Positions 1-5,990 of a stretch of 8,204 nt of DNA are shown in pieces. The DNA is taken from contig JAEWIK010000172.1 of NCBI GenBank assembly GCA_023387135.1, positions 1-8,204 on the forward strand, read 5' to 3'. Position 1 is the stretch's first letter, and every line of letters begins with the position of its first letter. Made by a program: the position numbers and the translations under genes. The notes under the pieces were generated by a model. It did not search any database. It saw only the letters and a list, made by a program, of their open reading frames with translations, and was not told the origin of the DNA. The stretch comes from Actinomycetes bacterium (GTDB lineage Bacteria; Actinomycetota; Actinomycetes; Propionibacteriales; Propionibacteriaceae).

Positions 1-2
1 GT

Positions 3-1229
3 GTTGAGCTCGCGCCGCAGGCGCGCCCCAGCCGCCGGACGGCGGCGGCCCGCAACGCCGACTTCATCGTGTTCGCCGTCAACGGCTTCGCGCTCGCGTC
101 GTGGATGTCGCGCGTCCCGGACGTCCGGGAGGCGCTGACCCTGACGCCCGGCGAGCTGTCGGTGCTGTTGCTGGCCATCTCGGCCGGTTCGTTGTGCGGC
201 CTGCCCGTCGCAGGACGGATAGCGAACCGCTGGGGCGCCGCCGCCACCGTCAGGCTCGGCATGGCGATCGGCCTGGTGGGCTTCCTGCTGGCGGCCCTGG
301 CGGTCACGCTCGGCGACTCTGTCTATCTCGTGATGCCGGGGTTGTTCCTCGCGGGCCTCGGCAGCGGGGTGTGGGACGTGGCGCAGAACCTCGAGGGGAC
401 GATCATCGAGCGCGAGCTCGGCAGGGCGATCATGCCCTGGTTCCACGCGGCATTCAGCGCGGGCACGGTGGTCGCGGCGCTGCTCGGTGCCGTCCTCACG
501 TGGCTGAAGGTGCCGATCCTGTGGCACATCGGCGTGGTGGTCGTCCTCGGCACCGCAGGCGTGCTGTGGGCGACGACGCGCTTCCTGCACGGTTCCGGCG
601 AGGCCGAGGCGCAGGCCGCGAGCCCCGAACCGCGCACCCGGCAGCGGTCTGCCTGGACGGAGCCGCGCACGCTGCTCATCGGCCTCATGGTGCTGGCTGC
701 CGCCTTCACCGAGGGCACCGCCAACGACTGGATGGCGGTCGCGTTCGTCGACGGACACCACCTGCCGAACGCCGTCGGCGTGGTCGCGTTGGCCGTCTTC
801 CTCGCCTTCATGACCGCCGGACGGATCCTCGGCACCCGCCTGCTCGACCGCTACGGCAGGATCCCCGTGCTCCGCATCCTGTTCGGCGCCGCCCTCGTTG
901 GCTGTGCGCTGGTGGTCTTCGGCACCGCCCCGCTGGCGTTCGTGGGTGCGGCGATCTGGGGTCTCGGTGCGAGCCTGGGCTTCCCCGTGGGCATGTCGGC
1001 CGCGGCGGACGATCCGGCGCGGGCTCCGCTCAGGCTGAGCGTCGTGTCGACGATCGGCTACGGCGCGTTCCTCGCCGGTCCGCCGCTCCTCGGCTTCCTC
1101 GGTGACCACGTCGGCGTGCTGCGCGCGCTCACTGTCGTCGGCGCGGTGTCCCTCCTGGCGATGCTGGTGGTCCCCGCCGCCCGTCCGCTGCCCGCCGAGA
1201 CCGACGCCGAGGTCGACGCCAAGGCCTGA
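3..1229 (+). CDS. MFS transporter, YbjJ-like, 5' end cut by window edge
   Basis: This is a polytopic inner-membrane transporter of the major facilitator superfamily; its substrate cannot be read from the sequence. The frame is open from base 3 to a TGA at 1227-1229, giving 408 residues in the window. Numbering from the first full codon, a basic, polar stretch (residues 1-20) precedes TM1. A motif-A-like loop GRIANRWG follows at 71-78, then GVWDVAQNLEG near 122-132, a charged central linker (about 195-220) between the two six-helix halves, and a second motif-A-like loop LLDRYGRIP after EGTANDWMAV. These blocks resemble the E. coli YbjJ group. A GTG at 69 is the first possible in-frame start, but it would cut into TM1 and has no Shine-Dalgarno sequence, so the true start probably lies left of the window. 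The gene converges on the nar operon, with only 32 bases between stops, and has no evident functional link to it. Family assignment is firm; the subgroup is inferred from remembered motifs. Confidence 0.88.
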   Translation, partial: VELAPQARPSRRTAAARNADFIVFAVNGFALASWMSRVPDVREALTLTPGELSVLLLAISAGSLCGLPVAGRIANRWGAAATVRLGMAIGLVGFLLAALAVTLGDSVYLVMPGLFLAGLGSGVWDVAQNLEGTIIERELGRAIMPWFHAAFSAGTVVAALLGAVLTWLKVPILWHIGVVVVLGTAGVLWATTRFLHGSGEAEAQAASPEPRTRQRSAWTEPRTLLIGLMVLAAAFTEGTANDWMAVAFVDGHHLPNAVGVVALAVFLAFMTAGRILGTRLLDRYGRIPVLRILFGAALVGCALVVFGTAPLAFVGAAIWGLGASLGFPVGMSAAADDPARAPLRLSVVSTIGYGAFLAGPPLLGFLGDHVGVLRALTVVGAVSLLAMLVVPAARPLPAETDAEVDAKA

Positions 1230-1267
1230 CCGTCCACCGGGCGAACGGCGAGGCGAAGCCCTCAGGC
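1224..1267. terminator. possible weak bidirectional terminator at convergent gene ends
   Basis: A perfect 6-bp inverted repeat, GCCTGA (1224-1229) and TCAGGC (1262-1267), contains the stop codons of both convergent genes. Inside it a 4-bp repeat, CCGT (1230-1233) and ACGG (1245-1248), could add an inner stem. There is no T-run on either side, and the outer loop would be 32 bases. It could therefore be a weak structure aiding Rho-independent or factor-dependent termination, or a chance match in GC-rich DNA. No better terminator candidate exists between the two genes. Confidence 0.22.
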
Positions 1268-1747
1268 GTGGCCGTCGCCGTCGAGCTGTCCCACCACGTA
1301 GTCGAGGACGTCGGCGAGCACCGCGAAGGCGTCGCGGACGCCCCCGCGCGAGCCGGGGATCGCGACCACGAACGCCGGCTGTCGCCCCGGAGCGATGAGG
1401 GCGCCGGCCACCTCGCGGGAGACGAGGGCCTGCCGGGTGTGGGAGCTGCCGCGCCGCCTGATCTCCTCGGCGATCCCCGGGATCTCGAAGCTGACGAGGG
1501 ACTTCACCACCGACGCCGTGTGGTCGCGCGGGCCGATCCCGGTGCCGCCGCACAGCACGACAGCCCGCGCCGACTCGCCGATGGCCCGATGGACGGCGGC
1601 CGCGATGAGGTCGGGATCGTCGGGGACCACCGCCAGGTCGGTCTCGTGCCCCAGGTCGGTGAGCAGGCTCGCCGCGAGGGTTCCACCCCTGTCGGCGTCG
1701 GCGCCCGAGGCCACCTCGTCCGACACCGTGATGACGGCCACCCTCAT
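1262..1747 (-). CDS. moaB: MoaB/Mog-type molybdenum cofactor biosynthesis protein
   Basis: The product is a 161-residue cytoplasmic single-domain MoCF-biosynthesis protein. MogA-type members adenylylate molybdopterin, which prepares it for molybdate insertion. It begins MRVAVITVSD, the usual first beta strand of the family. It carries VPDD at 41-44, the molybdopterin-binding loop GGTGIGPRDHT at 67-77 with the family Asp at D75, and PGSRGGVRDA at 131-140, where many members have PGSP. Length is normal for MoaB/MogA and much shorter than MoeA. The ATG overlaps the narK stop (ATGA, 1744-1747) and has only a poor AGG upstream, so translation probably depends on coupling to narK. The frame stays open upstream through narK, but those residues are not family-like. 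It is the last gene of the operon and most likely supports cofactor supply to NarG. Whether it is catalytically Mog-like or MoaB-like cannot be settled by eye. Confidence 0.93.
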   Translation of the reverse strand: MRVAVITVSDEVASGADADRGGTLAASLLTDLGHETDLAVVPDDPDLIAAAVHRAIGESARAVVLCGGTGIGPRDHTASVVKSLVSFEIPGIAEEIRRRGSSHTRQALVSREVAGALIAPGRQPAFVVAIPGSRGGVRDAFAVLADVLDYVVGQLDGDGHA

Positions 1748-2982
1748 GGCGCCTGGACGGTGTCGGCGACGGGCGGCGCGTCGACCTTGCGCCGTCCGCG
1801 CAGAAGCAAGGCGAGCACGAGGGCGAGGGCGGCCGTCGCGACGAGCAGCCAGAGGCCGAGCGCGTACGAGTTGGTGGCGGCGTTGTAGGTGGCGCCCATG
1901 ACCAGCGGCGGGAAGTAGCCTCCCAGCCCGCCCGCGGCAGCCACGACGCCGCTGACCGACCCCACCTTGTCGGGCGGTGCGAGCAGCGGGACCCAGGCGA
2001 AGACGGCGCCCATGCCGGCGCCGAGCGCGGCGGCCATCGCGAGGAAGGCGGCGCCTGTCACGATGCCTTCCGGCGGTTCGAGGCTGACGACGAAGGCGAG
2101 TACGGCGACCGCCGCCAGCGCCACAGCGGCGATCGGCTTGGAGCCGAACCTGTCGGCGAGGATCCCGCCGAGGGGACGGGCGAGGACCGCGGCGATCACG
2201 AAGCTGCCCATCCTGTTGCCGGCGCCGATCTGGTCCACCTGCTCGGGGTAGATGGTGGTGAGGTACTTCGGCAGGAAGGTCGAGAACGCGACGAACCCGC
2301 CGAACACCACCGCGTACAGGAACGACATCTGCCACGTCAGCGGCAGCTTCAGGGCGCCGGCGATCCTCGGCCATGCCGGCTGCTGGCTGGGCACCCAGGC
2401 TGGCGACTCCTTCATGGTGAACCACACCACTCCCGCCATGACCACCATGACGCCGGCGATGAGCAGGTGGGTGGGCAGGTAGCCGATGCTCGCGGCGAGC
2501 CGCGGGGTGAAGAAGGCCGACACCGCCGTGCCGACCATGCCCATGCCGAACACCCCGTTGGCGAAGCCGCGGCGCTTGGGCTCGTACCACGCGGTCGAGA
2601 ACGGGATGCCGACGGCGAAGACCGTGCCCGCCACGCCGAGGTAGAACCCGGCGGCGATGAGCAGCCAGAAGATCTTCAGGCTGCCCGCCAGCGCGACCAG
2701 CAGGACCGCGGGCATGGACCCGAGCAGGATGGCGGTGAACATCTTCCTTCCGCCGTACCTGTCGGTGAGGGCGCCCACGAGCACCCTGCCGAGCGCGCCG
2801 ACCAGGACGGGGGTCGCGAGCATGAGTGAGATCTGGGTCTCGCCGAGCCCCATCTCGGTCGCGTAGGTCTTCTGCAGCGGGGCGATGGACATCCACGCCC
2901 AGAAGCCCGTGGTGGAAGCGATGGTGGCCAGCACGACCTGGCCGAGTTGGCCACGCAACGCTGCGGTGGCGGTCGTGTTCAT
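1744..2982 (-). CDS. narK: NarK-type nitrate/nitrite transporter (MFS)
   Basis: The product is a 412-residue inner-membrane transporter of the nitrate/nitrite porter family of the MFS, with about 12 predicted helices. Arg66 (ALGRVLVGALTDRYGGRK, TM2) and Arg269 (VLARPLGGILADRFG, TM8) sit where E. coli NarK has its two anion-binding arginines R89 and R305. The glycine-rich nitrate signatures are visible as FANGVFGMGMVGTAVSAF (140-157) and VVAAAGGLGGYFPPLVMG (346-363). The start is the ATG at 2982, preceded by GAGGA with a 5-base spacer. It overlaps the narI stop by four bases (ATGA), and its own stop overlaps the moaB start in the same way. The position directly after narI implies supply of nitrate to the cytoplasmic active site and/or export of nitrite. 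Symport versus antiport cannot be decided from sequence. Nothing looks broken. Confidence 0.94.
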   Translation of the reverse strand: MNTTATAALRGQLGQVVLATIASTTGFWAWMSIAPLQKTYATEMGLGETQISLMLATPVLVGALGRVLVGALTDRYGGRKMFTAILLGSMPAVLLVALAGSLKIFWLLIAAGFYLGVAGTVFAVGIPFSTAWYEPKRRGFANGVFGMGMVGTAVSAFFTPRLAASIGYLPTHLLIAGVMVVMAGVVWFTMKESPAWVPSQQPAWPRIAGALKLPLTWQMSFLYAVVFGGFVAFSTFLPKYLTTIYPEQVDQIGAGNRMGSFVIAAVLARPLGGILADRFGSKPIAAVALAAVAVLAFVVSLEPPEGIVTGAAFLAMAAALGAGMGAVFAWVPLLAPPDKVGSVSGVVAAAGGLGGYFPPLVMGATYNAATNSYALGLWLLVATAALALVLALLLRGRRKVDAPPVADTVQAP

Positions 2983-3734
2983 CGTTGTCCTCGTTCTCTG
3001 TCGCGGGTACCGACGGGGTCCCAACCGCGGATGCGGCCGTGGCTGGGAGTGCTGGGTGCCTCGTCCCTGCTGCGGTAGACCACGTAGGGACGGAAGAGGT
3101 AGTGGAGCGGCGCCGTGAAGGCGTGGACGAGCCTGCTGAACGGCACGAGAGCGAACAGGGCCAGCCCGACCAGGATGTGCACCTTGAACTGCCAGGTGGC
3201 AGCGGCCATGGCCGAGACGTCGGGCTGCAGGACGAGCAGCGAGCGGAACCAGATCGAGACGGTCTCGCGGTAGTTGTGTTCCTCGCCGGTCGGCTGGTGA
3301 CCCCCCGTCAGCGTGGCGAGCAGGCCGAGCACGATGGCGGCGGTCAGCACGACGTACATGAGCTTGTCGTTGCGCGTGGTGGCGAGGAACACCGGGCCGG
3401 TGGTGCGGCGCCGGTAGATGAGCATCGCGATGCCGACGAGGGTGGCGACCCCCGCCAGGGTGCCGGCGGTGAGCGCGATGAGGTGGTAGGTCTCCTGGCT
3501 GATGACGAGGTCGGTCCACGCCTTGGGGACGAGCAGGCCCAGCAGGTGCCCGCCCAGCACGACGAGCAACCCGAAGTGGAACAGCGGCGAGGCGATCCGC
3601 AGCAGCCGGGACTCGTAGAGCTGCGAGGACCTGGTGGTCCAGCCGAACTGGTCGTACCTGTAGCGCCAGACCAGCCCGGCGACCAGCGCGAGGGCGACGA
3701 GGTAGGGCAGCACGCCCCAGAGCAGGAAGTCCAT
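2979..3734 (-). CDS. narI: respiratory nitrate reductase gamma subunit (cytochrome b)
   Basis: NarI is the 251-residue membrane anchor that oxidises quinol and passes electrons through two b hemes to NarH. Five hydrophobic helices are visible, at roughly residues 4-24, 48-70, 83-106, 124-143 and 184-205. His53 and His63 in helix 2 and His186 and His204 in helix 5 match the spacing of the four E. coli heme ligands (H56, H66, H187, H205). Other typical blocks are RIASPLFHFG near 46-55, SIWFRSLL near 160-167 and HYLFRPYVVYRSR near 211-223. A charged, probably cytoplasmic tail runs from about 222 to 251, beyond the end of the 225-residue E. coli protein. The start at ATG 3734 is set by GAGGAG five bases upstream and by the MDFLLWGVLPY N-terminus. 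It lies one base after the narJ stop, and its stop overlaps the narK start. Confidence 0.97.
   Translation of the reverse strand: MDFLLWGVLPYLVALALVAGLVWRYRYDQFGWTTRSSQLYESRLLRIASPLFHFGLLVVLGGHLLGLLVPKAWTDLVISQETYHLIALTAGTLAGVATLVGIAMLIYRRRTTGPVFLATTRNDKLMYVVLTAAIVLGLLATLTGGHQPTGEEHNYRETVSIWFRSLLVLQPDVSAMAAATWQFKVHILVGLALFALVPFSRLVHAFTAPLHYLFRPYVVYRSRDEAPSTPSHGRIRGWDPVGTRDRERGQR
2988..2992 (-). promoter_or_regulatory. ribosome binding site of narK
   Basis: GAGGA on the minus strand, five bases before the narK ATG at 2982 and within the narI tail codons. It selects this ATG, although the narK frame is open well upstream. Confidence 0.7.
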
Positions 3735-3735
3735 C

Positions 3736-4338
3736 TCAACTCCTCACGACGTCGGAAAGGCCGACGAACTCGAGCGGTTGCGCCTCGCCGAAGCGGGCCT
3801 GCACCTCGGCAAGGCTCTGGGGGGACGCGCCCGGCAGGCAGTCGCACAGCGCGACCAGCACCCCCGCGTGCGGCAGGCCGTCCTTGAGCAACCCCAACCT
3901 GATGAGTTCGATGCTCGCCCGGAACCGTTCGAGCAGGGCGAGCCCCTCCGCCGGCCGAGCGACGGCGAACTCCAGCAGCATCGGCAGGTAGTCGGGCAGC
4001 TCGCCGCGGGTGTCGACGAGGAGCCCTGAATCGCGGTACGCCTGCTTGATCTCGGCGAGCACCTGCCCGCGCCGGCGCGTGTCGCCCTCCGTCCAGTAGG
4101 TGAGGTGCAACGCGTGCTTGCGCGAGAGGTCGAACTCCTGGACGTGGAACGACTGGGAGTCGGCCAGCGGCTGCCCGCGCAGGTGGGCGAGGACGGGGGC
4201 GAACCCGTCGAGCGCGCCGGCGTCGGCGACCGCCGCCTCGATGAGGTCGAGCCTCGCGAGCAACTCGTCGTCGGGGTAGGAAAGGCAGAGCGCCGCCGCC
4301 TGGAGGACGACGGCCGTCCGGGCCCGGCGGGCGGTCAT
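3736..4338 (-). CDS. narJ: nitrate reductase molybdenum cofactor assembly chaperone
   Basis: NarJ is a 200-residue cytoplasmic chaperone of the TorD/DmsD/NarJ family. It binds apo-NarG, allows cofactor insertion and holds the NarGH dimer back from NarI until it is mature; it is not part of the final enzyme. Recognisable blocks are AALCLSYPDDELL near 15-27, FHVQEFDLSRKHALHLTYWTEGDTRRRG near 64-91, IKQAYRDSGL, and ELPDYLPMLLEFA near 113-125. Length is close to other actinobacterial NarJ proteins and shorter than the 236 residues of E. coli. The ATG overlaps the narH stop (ATGA), with GGAGG seven bases upstream. The C-terminal coding sequence also carries the Shine-Dalgarno sequence of narI. The order H-J-I is the standard nar order and supports the call. 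Confidence 0.96.
   Translation of the reverse strand: MTARRARTAVVLQAAALCLSYPDDELLARLDLIEAAVADAGALDGFAPVLAHLRGQPLADSQSFHVQEFDLSRKHALHLTYWTEGDTRRRGQVLAEIKQAYRDSGLLVDTRGELPDYLPMLLEFAVARPAEGLALLERFRASIELIRLGLLKDGLPHAGVLVALCDCLPGASPQSLAEVQARFGEAQPLEFVGLSDVVRS
3740..3745 (-). promoter_or_regulatory. ribosome binding site of narI
   Basis: GAGGAG on the minus strand, five bases before the narI ATG at 3734 and within the last codons of narJ. It fixes the narI start next to the narJ stop. Confidence 0.75.
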
Positions 4339-5990
4339 GCCCCGGCCTCCGGGTCCTGGTTCCCGTCCCAGTTCAGCATGCCGGCCCGGTTGGTCAGGCT
4401 GGCGGTGGACGCCGCCTCCTCGGCCTCGCGGCGCCGCTTGAGGGCAGTGTAGGTCTCGAGCGCGACGGGCACCGGACGGCCCGACGCCTCGCCGAAGGGA
4501 CCTGAGCCGTACATGCCGGGACCGTCCTCGAAGTCGAGCGAGCAGGCGAGTTCCTCCAGCCCGTGGGCCTCCTCCTGATGCGCCTTGGGGATGACGTAGC
4601 GGTCCTCGTACTTGGCGATCGCCAGCAGCCGGTAGAGCTGTTCGAGGGCTTCGGGAGTCATGCCGACGGCGGCGGCGAGCTCGGCGTCCCTCCCGGTGCC
4701 GAGGGTGACCCCGCGCATGTACGAGCGCATCGCGGCGAGCTTCTGCAGGACGTCGGTGACCAGGGCGGTGTCCCCTGCGGTGAACAACTCGGCGAGGTAG
4801 CCGACGGGGATGCGCAGGGCGTCGATGGCCCCGAACAGGTTCCCGGCGGCCTCGGCGTCGTGCCCCTGGCCGCGCAGCAGGTCAACGACCGGCGACAGCG
4901 GCGGGATGTACCAGACCATCGGCATGGTCCGGTACTCGGGGTGCAGCGGGAGCGCCACCCGGAAGTGCTTGATGAGCGCGTAGATCGGGGAGCGTTGCGC
5001 GGCCGCGATCCAGTCGTCGGACATGCCGGCGGCCTTGGCGAGGGCGACCACCTCGGGATCGTTGGGGTCGAGGATCAGGTCGAGTTGCGCCTGGTAGAGC
5101 TCGTCGTCCGGCACTGACGCCGCCGCGGTCACTGCCTCGGGGTCGTACAGGATGATGCCGAGGTAGCGGAGCCTGCCCACGCACGTCTCCGCGCACACTG
5201 TCGGCAGGCCCACCTCCAGGCGGGGGTAGCAGAACGTGCACTTCTCGGCCTTGCCGGAGCGGTGGTTGAAGTAGATCTTCTTGTAGGGACAGCCGGTGAT
5301 GCACTGCCGCCAGCCGCGGCAGCGGTCCTGGTCGACGAGCACGATCCCGTCCTCGGCCCGCTTGTAGATGGCGCCCGAAGGGCACGACGCCATGCACGAC
5401 GGGTTGAGGCAGTGCTCGCAGATTCGCGGCAGGAAGAACATGAAGCTCTTCTCGTACTCGAACCGGATCTGCTCGTTGGCCTCCTGCCGCAGCTTCTCCA
5501 CGATGGGGTCGGTCTCGCCGGTGGCGTGGACGCCGCCGAGGGAGTCGTCCCAGTTCGCCGACCACGTGATCTGGGTGTCCTCGCCGGTGATCAGCGACTT
5601 CGGCCGGGCGACGGGGAAGTCGTCGCCGAGCGGCGCGCTGATCAGGTTCTGGTAGTCGTAGGTCCACGGCTCGTAGTAGTCGCCGAGTTCGGGCTGGACG
5701 GGCGAGGCGAAGATGCTGAGCAGCTTCTGGAAGCGCCCGCCCGAGCGCAGCTTCAGCCCGCCGGACGGGGTGCGCACCCAGCCTCCCCGCCACTTCTCCT
5801 GGTCCTCGTAGCGGCGTGGATAGCCGAGGCCCGGCCGGGTCTCCACGTTGTTGAACCACACGTACTCGGTGCCGGCCCGGTTCGTCCACGCCTGCTTGCA
5901 CGTGACCGAACACGTGTGGCAGCCGATGCACTTGTCGAGGTTCATCACCATCCCGACCTGGGCCATCACTCGCTTCGGCGTGCGTGCCAT
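4335..5990 (-). CDS. narH: respiratory nitrate reductase beta subunit (Fe-S protein)
   Basis: NarH is the 551-residue electron-transfer subunit that links the NarI hemes to NarG. All cysteine groups for three [4Fe-4S] and one [3Fe-4S] cluster are present: C21-C24-C27-C31, C191-C194-C199-C203, C224-C230-C234 with Trp227 replacing a cysteine (the mark of the [3Fe-4S] site), and C251-C254-C266-C270. The N-terminus reads QVGMVMNLDKCIGCHTC as in E. coli. There is no signal peptide, consistent with a cytoplasmic-facing enzyme. It is longer than the 512-residue E. coli protein, partly because of a charged C-terminal extension (about 515-551) ending near LTNRAGMLNWDG. The start at ATG 5990 is chosen because of the strong Shine-Dalgarno sequence just upstream and its 1-base overlap with the narG stop (TGATG). 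The same frame stays open far into narG, but that part has no Nar homology and is not a fusion. Confidence 0.97.
   Translation of the reverse strand: MARTPKRVMAQVGMVMNLDKCIGCHTCSVTCKQAWTNRAGTEYVWFNNVETRPGLGYPRRYEDQEKWRGGWVRTPSGGLKLRSGGRFQKLLSIFASPVQPELGDYYEPWTYDYQNLISAPLGDDFPVARPKSLITGEDTQITWSANWDDSLGGVHATGETDPIVEKLRQEANEQIRFEYEKSFMFFLPRICEHCLNPSCMASCPSGAIYKRAEDGIVLVDQDRCRGWRQCITGCPYKKIYFNHRSGKAEKCTFCYPRLEVGLPTVCAETCVGRLRYLGIILYDPEAVTAAASVPDDELYQAQLDLILDPNDPEVVALAKAAGMSDDWIAAAQRSPIYALIKHFRVALPLHPEYRTMPMVWYIPPLSPVVDLLRGQGHDAEAAGNLFGAIDALRIPVGYLAELFTAGDTALVTDVLQKLAAMRSYMRGVTLGTGRDAELAAAVGMTPEALEQLYRLLAIAKYEDRYVIPKAHQEEAHGLEELACSLDFEDGPGMYGSGPFGEASGRPVPVALETYTALKRRREAEEAASTASLTNRAGMLNWDGNQDPEAGA
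4346..4350 (-). promoter_or_regulatory. ribosome binding site of narJ
   Basis: GGAGG on the minus strand, seven bases before the narJ ATG at 4338 and inside the final codons of narH. It supports re-initiation at the ATGA overlap. Confidence 0.6.

Noticed and set aside
101..1105. 334-codon frame on the plus strand inside the MFS gene
   Set aside because: It overlaps the hydrophobic MFS reading in another frame. Its translation is Arg/Gly/Pro-rich without membrane segments or motifs.
2130..2780. Similar DNA blocks around 2143-2185 and 2755-2800 within narK
   Set aside because: Both encode the motif-A-like loop (TDRYGGRK and ADRFGSKP) of the two halves of the MFS fold, which is an ancient internal duplication and not a mobile or recent repeat.
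1748..2896. Apparent extension of the MoaB/Mog frame upstream across narK
   Set aside because: The extra residues are an alternative frame of narK with no homology. The family N-terminus MRVAVITVSD begins exactly at the ATG overlapping the narK stop.
2983..3519. Upstream in-frame extension of narK over narI
   Set aside because: The residues are Arg/His/Pro-rich shadow sequence of narI. The ATG at 2982 has a GAGGA site and gives a normal NarK N-terminus.
2826..3887. 353-codon open frame on the plus strand opposite narK, narI and narJ
   Set aside because: It is antisense to three genes with clear family motifs. Its translation is low-complexity (rich in R, G, E, P, Q), as expected from high-GC shadow frames, and shows no domain.
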